A DNA stretch of 46,255 nucleotides from Verrucomicrobiota bacterium JB023. Its GTDB lineage: Bacteria > Verrucomicrobiota > Verrucomicrobiia > Verrucomicrobiales > Akkermansiaceae. Location: positions 1 through 46,255 of the forward strand of contig JAUTCR010000063.1 in NCBI GenBank assembly GCA_030673895.1, given 5' to 3'. Numbering within the stretch: position 1 is the first letter of the stretch; each line of letters starts with the position of its first letter. Both the position numbers and the translations under genes were made by a program. The notes below the pieces were generated by a model. It had not been told where the DNA came from. It worked only from the letters and a program-made list of their open reading frames with translations, and searched no databases. Of the stretch, positions 1-8,536 are shown piece after piece.

Positions 1-1
1 C

Positions 2-367
2 AACACCGTCACCTGGTCCGGCGCGAACGGACACTTCGAACTCAACGTCTTCATGCCCGTCATGATTGATGCCGTTCTTCAGTCCACCCGCTTGTTAGCC
101 AACGTGGCGACCATCTTCGATGAGAAGTGCGTGCAAGGCATTACCGCCAATAAGGAGCGCTGCGAGTCCCTCATTGAAAACTCTCTCTCCATGGTCACCA
201 GCCTCGCGCCTATCATCGGCTACGAGCCGGCTAGTAAGATTGCCAAGGAAAGCGTCGAAACCGGCCGCACCGTGCGCGAACTCTGCGCTGAGCGCCTCGA
301 CGAACTCAACATCACCGCCGATCAACTCGCCGAAGCCCTCGACCCCGCCAAGATGGCCGGGGAGTGA
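2..367 (+). CDS. fumC: Fumarate hydratase class II, C-terminal part (5' end outside window)
   Basis: Class II fumarase interconverts fumarate and L-malate in the cytoplasmic TCA cycle. The reading frame is open from base 2 without a start, so only the last 121 codons are present. The segment SGANGHFELNVF and the following helix (LLQS-like VLQSTRLLANVATIF, then CVQGI, ESLIENSLSMVTSLAPIIGY, ASKIAKESVETGRTVRE) match the end of the central helical bundle and the small C-terminal domain of FumC, including the usual IGYxxAxxIAK stretch. The end at AEALDPAKMAGE fits the family, whose members end in a DPxxM-like tail. The active-site SSxMPxKxN loop lies upstream of the window. Aspartate ammonia-lyase is a related alternative, but the GHFELN and IGYEPA wording favours fumarase. 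Confidence 0.93.
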   Translation, partial: NTVTWSGANGHFELNVFMPVMIDAVLQSTRLLANVATIFDEKCVQGITANKERCESLIENSLSMVTSLAPIIGYEPASKIAKESVETGRTVRELCAERLDELNITADQLAEALDPAKMAGE

Positions 368-448
368 GGGCTCGCCGCGCGTTCTCAATCAGCAGTAGCC
401 CAGCGTGATTCGCGAGTAAGCCAAGGGCCCTTCCGTACCTCCCACTGA

Positions 449-601
449 GGTAGAAAATGTAAAACACGGAAGGAAGTCGCCGAGAATCTGGACATTAGCT
501 ACCGGACCGTCACCCAGCATACCGAGAACATCTACCGCAAGCTCCGCGTCCCCAACATCGCCGCCGCCGTCGGCACCGCCATCCGTAAGGGGCTGATCTG
601 A
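449..601 (+). pseudogene. Remnant of a LuxR/NarL-type regulator (DNA-binding helices only)
   Basis: Frame starting at 449 reads RKEVAENLDISYRTVTQH, then TENIYRKLRVPNIAAAV, GTAIRKGLI and a stop. This is the helix-turn-helix half of a NarL-type response regulator. It closely parallels the C-terminus of the intact regulator at 7758-8408 (KKEVAVLMGVSYSAVAQY, TESIYKKLQVSNIAAAV, ATAMRKGLIR), and the bases are similar too. An in-frame stop lies at 446-448 and no receiver domain is visible upstream, where fumC ends at 367. The piece is therefore a truncated copy or the leftover of a deletion. It is unlikely to be expressed as a functional protein. A frameshift joining it to more upstream coding sequence was looked for and not seen. 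Confidence 0.75.
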
Positions 602-714
602 GAAAACAGATTAGGCATCTGAGCCAAATCATAATAGGAATTTGGGTTGATTGAAGGAAAGACGGAATGACGGGAATTGCTCATCACGAAGTGCTTCTCG
701 TCCAACCGCATGGC

Positions 715-3700
715 TTACGGGAACCCTATCGCATATCGGATGAATAGTTTCTCTGCCGGAGGATCGACAACCTCGAAGGTGAGTTCTCGGTCGCCTTCAC
801 CGGTGACCCGATCTTGCGTGATCTGGATCACATCACTGACAGTTGATGCGACGTTCCACTTTGTGAGGTCGAAGCTATACTCGATTTGCAGGACATACCC
901 GTCAGCCAGTGCTTCAGATGCAAAAAGAACTGTCTGAGGGCTATCGGGAGTAATTTGTGGAGAAGCATCATCTCCGAGAGCAAAGTCGAGAATATCGGCA
1001 ATGCCATTGTTGTTCGAATCTCCCAATGGAGTCGCAGCAATCCCCTCCGCTGCTGCCCAGGTTTCAAAATTAGACAAGGCGGCCTCTACGGTAATGAGCG
1101 TATCATCGAAGACTTTGATCTCTCCATCGTCAACTTCGAGCCACAAGGTGTAGATGCCGTCAGAGCTAAAGCTAGCTATCGTAGCCAAAGCCGAAGAGTC
1201 TGCAAAGCTCACTCCAGAAGGCCCATCAAAAACGTCCCACAAAAATGTAAGAGATTCGTCACCAGAAGCAATCTCGCCCAAGAGAGCGGCATCATCAGGA
1301 AGGGCAATCGTCTGATTGTTGCCCGCAGAAATAAGGGGGGCAAAGCCTTCCGGACTCCCGCTTCCCGACTCTTCACGAGGGCAGGAAGAAAGTTCAGTCA
1401 CTTGCGTTGACGTCAAGACCCGGTCATAGAAGAGGAAGTAGGCAATTTCCCCAGTATAGCGGTCAAAGCTGCCCGAGAGCTGATCATTTCCTCCCAAGTG
1501 CCCGAATTCAGTCGAAACACTACCCGCTGTATCGGTAATTGTGCCAAGACCCGTACCGCTCACTCCGCACCAATCTGACACCCCAGCAATCGCCTCCGTA
1601 TCAGCAAGAGAACCATTGAGGTAGAGCTTGATTTCATCATTAACGAGGTCGATGGAACCAACACAATGAACGTAACCATCTTGTCCGGCTCCTGCCGCGA
1701 GGGTTCCTTCGGCAATAGCCCCGTTAGCGGTATCCGATCCACCATCGTCGACAACAAAGCGAACCAGGCTTCCATCCAAAATAAAGCCAACTCCAATGTC
1801 TCCTCCAGACTCATAAAGCACCTGAGGCTGAGCTAAGGGAATGCTATCAGGCTTGAACCAGAACTCGAAGCTCGCGTCACCCGTGCTAAAATCATCCAAG
1901 GCACTTGCGGTTCCCCCAGTAGTACCACCAAAGGTATAGGCCGCATCAATAAAGTCGAGACTCGGCGCTGGATCCGTGGTCGTCCTGAGAATGGCAGCAT
2001 CAAGTGCGATGTTTCTGGTTATGCCACTAGCGTCGTTCTCCCACGTGTTATTCCCATCATCATCAGTGGTCGCATCGTAGCCAAAGCTCGGTCCTTGTTT
2101 ATAATCACCAACAAGAATCACTCCAGGATCGGCTCCCACTTCGACTTCAAAATCAACCGTAGCAAACCCATTCGCATTGGGGTGTTCGGCCCGCAGACGC
2201 AGCTGGTAATTGCCGTCGGCATCAAACTCGATGCCCGTTTCCAAAGCATCCGGATCGGTGAAGGTTACAGCTCCTGGACCAGCAACGAGTATCCACGAAT
2301 ATGTCGCGTCGACAGGATTAATAATGCCGCCGAATTCTAGACTCCCCTCAGCGATGAGCTTTTGTGAGCTCAACTCCAACTTCACCGGATCGATTTTTGG
2401 CCAGACCAATGAAAGATTCAGTGGCGCCGGAGCTGCGCTGTCGTCTTCGAAGACAAAGAGCTCCCGAACAACGCTAAGACCACTCATGGTCATACGAAAG
2501 GTCGCACCGCCATTTGAGGCATCGGCATCAGCCGCTGCGGCAAGAGTAACGGTTTGCCAATCGGACCAATTCGAAGAGTTGAACGTGAGCGAAGCTCCAT
2601 CCGAAACCGATAAATCCATGTCGCCGGAAAAATAAGCCGTTGTGACGGTCACAGTTGCGCCCGGGTCATGAGACAAGCGTAAATCAACCGTCGCGGTGCC
2701 TCCCTCTGGCACAGTGATGTCGTTCTCGCTGTATTCCACTTCATAGTTAGTGTAGGTGCCCAAGGGAATGACATCTGTCGCAGCGGAAGTCTGGATGCTG
2801 TTACGGAAGGCCGTTAGGTCTGAAAGGATGGTGGCATTCGCAGCATCTCCAGAAACATCCGTCAGCTCCTGAATGTCCGTCGTCAAATCGTAAAGAGCGC
2901 CGTCCCGAAGCTTCCAATCCCCATTCAAGACACCTTCCGCAGTACCGTCGTTGAAAATCGCATAATTCCGGTCAATGGAGTTCTGCTCCCCAGACCAAAC
3001 TGGCCACATATCGATTCCGTCAATCGTCCGGTCGCTAGGCATTTCTCCGCCTGCGAGACCGACAAGAGTCGGAGCCAGATCGACAAGACCCGTCAAAGTG
3101 CCAGAAACACTGCCAGCAGGAATCTCGTTCGGCCATCTAACAAGGAAGGGAACCCGAGTGCCGCCTTCCCAAGTCGTAAACTTTCCATCCTTGAGCGGAT
3201 AGGCCGAACCGACCGAGCTATCCAAAGTATCGATGATCCGATTGCCAAAGGTGGCATGATTGAGCCAAGGACCATTATCAGAAGAGAAGATCACGATCGT
3301 ATTATCGGCGATACCAAGTGCATCCAGCCTATCCAGAATACGTCCCACACTATGATCCGTTTCTTTCATCACATCGTAGTAGTAACTCACTCCACTCGTC
3401 CCCTTGAAAATCGGCCAAGTCGTTCCATCCGCGTTCTGATAAACTTGGTTCGAAGCATAGCACGGCGTGTGGGTCATCACGTGATTGAACTGCAGGAAGA
3501 AGGGTGAATCATCTGCACTCGCTCGCTCGACATAATCCAGTGCCGCTTCAGTCAGTTCCCAAGTGAGTCCATTCTGGTCCGCTTCACTAGTGCTAATCGT
3601 GCGCAGAACTGTCTCGTTCCGGATGAGACGGTAGCCACTTTGGTCGTTGCTAAAGGGCATTCCGTAGAACTCCTGAAAACCTGATCGCAGTGGCGTCATC

Positions 3701-4818
3701 TGGAAAGGAATCGTCCGGGAGGCATTGTAACCCAAGTGCCACTTGCCAACCATGGCAGTCTGATAACCCTGCTGACGCAACATCTCCGGCAGAGTGACTT
3801 CCTCGGTACTGAATCCTGAAGTTGAACCACCATTGAAAACCCGATCCATGTTCATCCGGCTCGCATAGCGCCCAGTCAAAAGTGAGGCACGTGATGGCGA
3901 GCAAAGGCGCGCGGTATGGAAAGAGGTCATCAACAAACCATCCTCAGCCAAGGAATCAATGCGAGGGGTGAGCAAGCGAGCTTCGTTTGGCTCAGGGATG
4001 TCGGGCTCATTGTAGCCAGGCATCGGCGCTGGGCCTGAATTCGGGTAAAAATTGGGTGGCTCAGGATAGGTTTGCACCCCAATGTCGTTGTAGCCCATAT
4101 CATCCATAAAAAAGATGATCACATTCGGGCGCGCAGCCTCATCCACCACCAAGGCATCTCCCAGAGTGAAGTCCATAGACACATCATAGAGGTGAAAATT
4201 CGCCGTGGGATTGGTAGCCCCATCATCATCCCAGTAATAGAGGCGGAAATCAGCAGAAGTCGTATTGTCGGGAAAACTCGCCTCCGCTGCGGTCAACGTG
4301 ACGGAGCTTCCCGTTCCCGTAGCAGAAACCAAGGTAGGGGTTCCAATGAGGTCACTAGTATCCCAAGTTCCATCGGCGCTATAGGCCAACTGGAAATTCT
4401 GAGGAGCCTGCGCACCATTACGCCACAAGCTCACGCTGATCTCATCAGCTGAAAAACTGTAAGTCGCAGAGCTAAGATTAAAGTTGATGTAAGTTCCCGA
4501 CGAGATAGCCGTCGCTGCCGAAGTGGCCACCGAGCCATTAGAAATATTTGTGCCGCCCACACCGTGACGAAGATCCCATTCCCGCCCGTCAACCGAACCC
4601 GGCCCGGAGAACTGTCCGTTTGTCGTTGCCTTCAAGACGACATCGCTCCCTAGAGCAATCGCTGGGGGAAAATCATTGGATTGGTCGAGAGTCGTCGACC
4701 AGTCTTTATCACTCGGATCGGTCATGTCATCACCAAGCTGTCCGTCCAGCATGACGGTATCAGCTACGGCAAAAGCCATCGATAGCAGACAGGTAAGAAA
4801 TAATGGGAAAAATTTCAT
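715..4818 (-). CDS. Large modular secreted sulfatase (S1 type)
   Basis: A sulfatase of the alkaline-phosphatase superfamily that should hydrolyse sulfate esters, probably on polysaccharides, outside the cytoplasm. From the ATG at 4818 (preferred over 4836, because it begins the signal peptide MKFFPLFLTCLLSMAFAVA) the protein has 1367 residues, two to three times a usual sulfatase. Order: signal peptide; beta-rich N-terminal domain (about 25-235); catalytic domain (about 240-680) with metal site NVIIFFMDDMGYNDIG, formylglycine motif CSPSR with Cys306, KWHLGY and SSDNGPW; Calx-beta-like repeat with VPEGGTATV; PKD-like domain; LamG-like domain with FEFWFKP and LYLNGSL; second PKD-like domain; a GDSNNNGIADILDFALG type-3-repeat-like linker; and a C-terminal beta module. 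The Cys must be converted to formylglycine, but no maturase gene is in the window. Exact substrate cannot be read. Confidence 0.9.
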   Translation of the reverse strand: MKFFPLFLTCLLSMAFAVADTVMLDGQLGDDMTDPSDKDWSTTLDQSNDFPPAIALGSDVVLKATTNGQFSGPGSVDGREWDLRHGVGGTNISNGSVATSAATAISSGTYINFNLSSATYSFSADEISVSLWRNGAQAPQNFQLAYSADGTWDTSDLIGTPTLVSATGTGSSVTLTAAEASFPDNTTSADFRLYYWDDDGATNPTANFHLYDVSMDFTLGDALVVDEAARPNVIIFFMDDMGYNDIGVQTYPEPPNFYPNSGPAPMPGYNEPDIPEPNEARLLTPRIDSLAEDGLLMTSFHTARLCSPSRASLLTGRYASRMNMDRVFNGGSTSGFSTEEVTLPEMLRQQGYQTAMVGKWHLGYNASRTIPFQMTPLRSGFQEFYGMPFSNDQSGYRLIRNETVLRTISTSEADQNGLTWELTEAALDYVERASADDSPFFLQFNHVMTHTPCYASNQVYQNADGTTWPIFKGTSGVSYYYDVMKETDHSVGRILDRLDALGIADNTIVIFSSDNGPWLNHATFGNRIIDTLDSSVGSAYPLKDGKFTTWEGGTRVPFLVRWPNEIPAGSVSGTLTGLVDLAPTLVGLAGGEMPSDRTIDGIDMWPVWSGEQNSIDRNYAIFNDGTAEGVLNGDWKLRDGALYDLTTDIQELTDVSGDAANATILSDLTAFRNSIQTSAATDVIPLGTYTNYEVEYSENDITVPEGGTATVDLRLSHDPGATVTVTTAYFSGDMDLSVSDGASLTFNSSNWSDWQTVTLAAAADADASNGGATFRMTMSGLSVVRELFVFEDDSAAPAPLNLSLVWPKIDPVKLELSSQKLIAEGSLEFGGIINPVDATYSWILVAGPGAVTFTDPDALETGIEFDADGNYQLRLRAEHPNANGFATVDFEVEVGADPGVILVGDYKQGPSFGYDATTDDDGNNTWENDASGITRNIALDAAILRTTTDPAPSLDFIDAAYTFGGTTGGTASALDDFSTGDASFEFWFKPDSIPLAQPQVLYESGGDIGVGFILDGSLVRFVVDDGGSDTANGAIAEGTLAAGAGQDGYVHCVGSIDLVNDEIKLYLNGSLADTEAIAGVSDWCGVSGTGLGTITDTAGSVSTEFGHLGGNDQLSGSFDRYTGEIAYFLFYDRVLTSTQVTELSSCPREESGSGSPEGFAPLISAGNNQTIALPDDAALLGEIASGDESLTFLWDVFDGPSGVSFADSSALATIASFSSDGIYTLWLEVDDGEIKVFDDTLITVEAALSNFETWAAAEGIAATPLGDSNNNGIADILDFALGDDASPQITPDSPQTVLFASEALADGYVLQIEYSFDLTKWNVASTVSDVIQITQDRVTGEGDRELTFEVVDPPAEKLFIRYAIGFP

Positions 4819-4853
4819 AATTGGAAACGCCAACATTGACGGGCGGAAAAAGG

Positions 4854-4878
4854 AAAGCTCCTTGATGAAAGGAGCTTT
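4854..4878 (-). terminator. Hairpin between PEP-CTERM gene and sulfatase
   Basis: Perfect 10-bp inverted repeat AAAGCTCCTT / AAGGAGCTTT with a 5-base loop. Read on the minus strand it is followed by CCTTTTT, so it could terminate transcription coming from the PEP-CTERM gene or attenuate it before the sulfatase. It lies 18 bases upstream of the 4836 start and would be within the leader of a joint transcript. Confidence 0.55.
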
Positions 4879-4914
4879 GAGTCTTTAAGTCGGGGAATAT
4901 TCAGAGCCTATAAC

Positions 4915-5628
4915 TTACTTACGACGACGCACGAGTAGTCCCGCCAAAGCAAGGGACCCGAGCATGCACACGCTGGGCTCTGGAATGGCGATGAGCTGGA
5001 TGGCGTTGATATGCTGGAGATTCGCTCCACCACCAGCTGAAGAGAATTCAACGACTAGATTACCGCTTCCATCGGTAGTGAGGTCATTGTAAGCAATCAC
5101 ATAGGGTGCCTCGTTCGGGTCCACGCTTTGAGCAACGCCTCCAATCGAAATGTCTTGAGCATTCCGCCCGCCATCAAACAATGACAATATCTCGGCGCTA
5201 TAGGTCAGACTATCATCCAATCCTGAGAAGGTAAGGGTGACCGAACTGTTGTTAACAAAGAGCACATCGATTTGCGCACTGTCAGGAATGACTCCCGTTT
5301 CACTGAAGCTGGCACCCGCCCCAATCGAAGTCACATCAGCACCTCCGATACCAACAGCACCACTACTAGGAGCTGCTACAGTGATCGAAACACCAGTCCC
5401 GGCACCATCGGAGAATCGAACAAGGTCTGAAATTAAGGTGCCTGCGTTACCGAACTGCGCCGAGCCAGAACCAGAAATATTGTTCCAGTTTCCCGGAGTC
5501 TCATTTCCCAAGTCGTTCTTGCCGATGTCGATTACAATAATGTCGTTGACCGTAATTGCTCCGGGGGCATGGCTTGCCATCGTTGCAACAAGGGCCGCTG
5601 AGATTGCCGTCAGATTTTTGATTTTCAT
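4915..5628 (-). CDS. PEP-CTERM sorting domain protein
   Basis: A 237-residue exported protein of unknown molecular function. N-terminal signal peptide MKIKNLTAISAALVATMASHA ends near APG. The body (about 25-205) is beta-rich and low in charge, with many Gly/Ser/Ala (for example SGSGSAQFGNAGT and SSAGGGANLQHINAIQL), reminiscent of small exported proteins whose structure is a single jelly-roll. The C-terminus AIPEPSVCMLGSLALAGLLV followed by RRRK is a PEP-CTERM tripartite signal: PEP motif, hydrophobic helix, basic end. Such proteins are processed by exosortase in bacteria that export exopolysaccharide; no exosortase gene is in the window. It sits upstream of and in the same direction as the large sulfatase (79-97 bases apart), with a hairpin between, and divergent to the sensor kinase gene at 5783. 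Confidence 0.85.
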   Translation of the reverse strand: MKIKNLTAISAALVATMASHAPGAITVNDIIVIDIGKNDLGNETPGNWNNISGSGSAQFGNAGTLISDLVRFSDGAGTGVSITVAAPSSGAVGIGGADVTSIGAGASFSETGVIPDSAQIDVLFVNNSSVTLTFSGLDDSLTYSAEILSLFDGGRNAQDISIGGVAQSVDPNEAPYVIAYNDLTTDGSGNLVVEFSSAGGGANLQHINAIQLIAIPEPSVCMLGSLALAGLLVRRRK

Positions 5629-5782
5629 TTTGGATTTTTCTTTAGAGGTAGCTCACAAGTAGAACCTCATCATGGAATCACAGCGCCCCTTTTTCGCCAA
5701 CATGGTCAAACAACCATAAACCGCTCCGAGCCCATTCATGCTAAATTCTGTCCCTACCGCGGCTTAGCCCGGACATGACCCG

Positions 5783-7747
5783 ATGCTCTTTCGATTAATT
5801 TCATTCAATGGCTTCCTCCGCTTGATGAGAGCCGGGCTCACTCTTAGCCTGCTAGTCACTCTCACACCTTCCATGGTCCATGGCGGCATCAGCTTTCCAG
5901 GACCTAGATCCGAAGCCGATACCCTCGAGGAAAAGATTCAACGAATCGAAGGCGAATTGGCAGAGCTTCCTCGCTTGATTCTTGATCCCACTCCTTGGAC
6001 CTTGGGATACCGTTCTGGTTGGATGTCGAGAGATGATCAGGTTGTCACCATCGACATTTCATTCACTGAAGAGACCGCTATCGATCTTCTTGCTCTTGTT
6101 CCTGCTATCTATGCGCCAGAATCTCAAGCCGCCGAACCTTTTGGATTTCCCAAACGATTTCTGATTGAATCCCTCTCCGCTGAAGGTGGTGCGAGTATCG
6201 TGGTCGATTGCAGCGAAAAGGACTATTACCCCTCAGGCATTGAGCCGCAGATTTTCAAACTGAAAGAGCCTCAACTCTCGAAAGGCATTCGCCTGACCAT
6301 CTTCCGCCACGCCGAGAATCCAACGTGGTGGAACAGTCGTTACATCACCGCGCTGAGTGAGATCATGGTTTTCAGCGGCGAATGGAATGTGGCCCTCGGT
6401 GCAAAGGTAGAGACTTCACATCAACGCCCATTCGGCTCGGTCTGGGACGCACAATGTCTAGTGGACGGATTTTGTCTCTTCTCTGCAACAGAAGGAACCA
6501 TCGAGAACCCAGCAAGAAACTACTACTATCCCAGTAGAAAACTCATTCTCCACTTCGACTTAAAAGAGCCCCGCGAAATCGATGAACTGAGAATCTGGCC
6601 AGTCAAACACTCCGCTCAACACCACTTCCCACAAGTCAATGGTGTCGAATTCCCCACCTCAATCCGCTTCGAGAAAATCACTCAGAATGGAGAGTTCACT
6701 AGTGCAATCGTTTACGAAGATATCGAGAAGCCCATCCGCCCCGGAGCCGGCCCTCTCATGCTTCGACTTCCGATTACCCGAGGACAATATTTTCGTCTGA
6801 TCCTAAGCGACCCTCTTCGCGATTTTCGAATCGAGAGGGAGCCTCGCATCGCCATCAGCGAAATCGAAATTCTCTCCAAAGGGCATGTCCTGACTCAAGG
6901 TCTTCGCCCGCGTGTGGTTGGCAAGCCTGGCCGCAATCTGGAACGGCTTACAGACGGAAGAACCAACGAGGGCAGAATTCTTAACCAGCGGGCTTGGGTT
7001 CAAGGTTTACACCGGCGAGCTTTCCTCGAACGGCAACTGGCAAACCTTAGGCAGGAGCTTGTCTTCTCCCGCAGACAAGAAGCTGAGCGCCTTTGGTGGT
7101 TGATCTCCCTCATTGTAATTTTTGTCCCTCTGCTCATCTGGCTAGTTCGCATGAAAGTGAACCAACGCTGGAGAAAGGATCGGGACCAACTTGCTTCCGA
7201 TCTTCATGATGAAATTGGAGCCAATGTGAGTAGCATTACACATACAGTCGAACTCTTGAAAGAGACTCTGCCGAATGCCTCCCTTACCCAAGCCCAAATG
7301 CTGGATGAAGCCATTCAAACAGCGGTTCTCACTTCCGAGGAAACGCACAACTTTATCCAGATACTCGAATCAAACAAGAATGACTTCAACCTCTTGGAGC
7401 AACTTCCCGAAATTGGGCGAAGGGTTCTGGGAAACATCCCCCTGACCTGTGACATTGACCCCAAACTCTTCCTCAAAAATCTCCCAGTTAAGCGAAAATG
7501 GGACCTTCTTCTCTTCGTCAAAGAAGCGCTCAACAACGTCATCAAACACGCTGAAGCCTCTCATGTAGAAATGACACTCACCCAACACGGACGAGCACGC
7601 CAACTCATCATTCGGGACAACGGTGAAGGAATGCCCGATCAGCAGAAGGTCCCCCGTCATTTGAGGCTACGTGCCAAGCGACTCAAAGGGCAACTTCAGA
7701 TCAGTAGCACTCTTGGACAAGGCACCTGTATTTCCCTTCGTTTTTAG
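5783..7747 (+). CDS. NarL-type sensor histidine kinase with discoidin-like sensor domains
   Basis: A 654-residue membrane histidine kinase that should phosphorylate the response regulator encoded 10 bases downstream. N-terminal signal/anchor (about 8-34), then an extracytoplasmic region. Residues about 200-375 begin with NVALGAKVETSHQRPFGSVW and DAQCLVDG, a pattern like F5/8 type C (discoidin) carbohydrate-binding domains; residues about 50-200 look like a second, more divergent copy ending in ITALSEIMVFSGEW. A coiled-coil stretch (about 405-436) leads to one transmembrane segment (about 437-458, WWLISLIVIFVPLLIWLV). The cytoplasmic part has the H-box SDLHDEIGANVSSI with His475, the N-box VKEALNNVIKHAEAS, DNGEGMP and LGQGTCISLRF of the HisKA_3/HATPase type. 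Its place between sulfatase genes suggests control of polysaccharide use (inference). Confidence 0.88.
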   Translation: MLFRLISFNGFLRLMRAGLTLSLLVTLTPSMVHGGISFPGPRSEADTLEEKIQRIEGELAELPRLILDPTPWTLGYRSGWMSRDDQVVTIDISFTEETAIDLLALVPAIYAPESQAAEPFGFPKRFLIESLSAEGGASIVVDCSEKDYYPSGIEPQIFKLKEPQLSKGIRLTIFRHAENPTWWNSRYITALSEIMVFSGEWNVALGAKVETSHQRPFGSVWDAQCLVDGFCLFSATEGTIENPARNYYYPSRKLILHFDLKEPREIDELRIWPVKHSAQHHFPQVNGVEFPTSIRFEKITQNGEFTSAIVYEDIEKPIRPGAGPLMLRLPITRGQYFRLILSDPLRDFRIEREPRIAISEIEILSKGHVLTQGLRPRVVGKPGRNLERLTDGRTNEGRILNQRAWVQGLHRRAFLERQLANLRQELVFSRRQEAERLWWLISLIVIFVPLLIWLVRMKVNQRWRKDRDQLASDLHDEIGANVSSITHTVELLKETLPNASLTQAQMLDEAIQTAVLTSEETHNFIQILESNKNDFNLLEQLPEIGRRVLGNIPLTCDIDPKLFLKNLPVKRKWDLLLFVKEALNNVIKHAEASHVEMTLTQHGRARQLIIRDNGEGMPDQQKVPRHLRLRAKRLKGQLQISSTLGQGTCISLRF

Positions 7748-7757
7748 ATTCAGGCTT

Positions 7758-8408
7758 ATGCAAAAACCCTTATCCATCCTGATTATTGAGGATAATCAGC
7801 AATACACCGGCTCACTCAAGCGCATGATTCAACTAACCGATCGCATGGAGTTGATTGCAAGCTACCACGACGCAGAGCAATTCCAACGGGAAGTTGACGA
7901 GCCAATCAAACGCGGAACCGATGTCATTCTCTTGGACTTAAACCTTCCAGGAAAAAACGGTATGCAGCTGATACCCTACATCTGCAAAGAATTTTCCAAA
8001 TGCCACATCTTGGTCCTCACTCAAAAAAGTGACCATCAAGTCACTCTCGAAGCCATCCGGCTCGGAGCCTCCGGATATCTCTTGAAAAAATCTTCGATTT
8101 CCACAATTCGCGACGCAATCCTCGAGGTCCACGATGGTGGTTGCATCATCGATCCCAAGCTATCCAAGGCAATCCTCGGAGTCCTGACGGAACCTAATCG
8201 CCCCCATGAGAAACAGATTCTAACAATGCGGGAGAGACAAGTGCTCGAGTTCCTCGCCTTGGGTCACGTCAAAAAGGAAGTGGCGGTGCTCATGGGCGTC
8301 AGTTACAGCGCGGTCGCGCAATACACCGAGAGCATCTATAAGAAGCTACAGGTCTCAAACATCGCGGCCGCCGTAGCCACCGCGATGAGAAAGGGGTTGA
8401 TTCGGTAG
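7758..8408 (+). CDS. NarL/LuxR-family response regulator
   Basis: A 216-residue two-component response regulator, partner of the kinase just upstream. The frame is open from 7671 inside the kinase gene, but the start at 7758 (MQKPLSILIIEDNQQY) places the receiver domain at the N-terminus. Receiver features: acidic pair Glu11/Asp12, phospho-acceptor Asp60 in DVILLDLNLPGKNG, the T/S position in LVLTQKS, and Lys in GYLLKKSS. The C-terminal part (about 150-216) is a LuxR-type helix-turn-helix starting with LTMRERQVLEFLALG and ending IAAAVATAMRKGLIR. It should bind DNA as a dimer when phosphorylated. Targets are unknown; the flanking sulfatase and PEP-CTERM genes are obvious candidates. A truncated relative of its DNA-binding half lies at 449-601. 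Confidence 0.93.
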   Translation: MQKPLSILIIEDNQQYTGSLKRMIQLTDRMELIASYHDAEQFQREVDEPIKRGTDVILLDLNLPGKNGMQLIPYICKEFSKCHILVLTQKSDHQVTLEAIRLGASGYLLKKSSISTIRDAILEVHDGGCIIDPKLSKAILGVLTEPNRPHEKQILTMRERQVLEFLALGHVKKEVAVLMGVSYSAVAQYTESIYKKLQVSNIAAAVATAMRKGLIR

Positions 8409-8484
8409 ACTGCTTGTTCGGGTAACGCTCAGGGACTCCATCCTGCATTGCCTCGAACGTTCATCTCAAGGGCTGGGTCCGGGG

Positions 8485-8504
8485 AGGGTTCTGGTCGGAA
8501 CCCT
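8485..8504. terminator. Weak hairpin between convergent genes
   Basis: Inverted repeat AGGGTTC / GAACCCT with a 6-base loop between the ends of the response regulator (8408, plus) and the second sulfatase (8537, minus). No clear T-run follows on either strand, so a terminator role is only suggested by position. Confidence 0.3.
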
Positions 8505-8536
8505 TGGCTCCTTCTCAAGGCACCGCAGGCTTTGTC

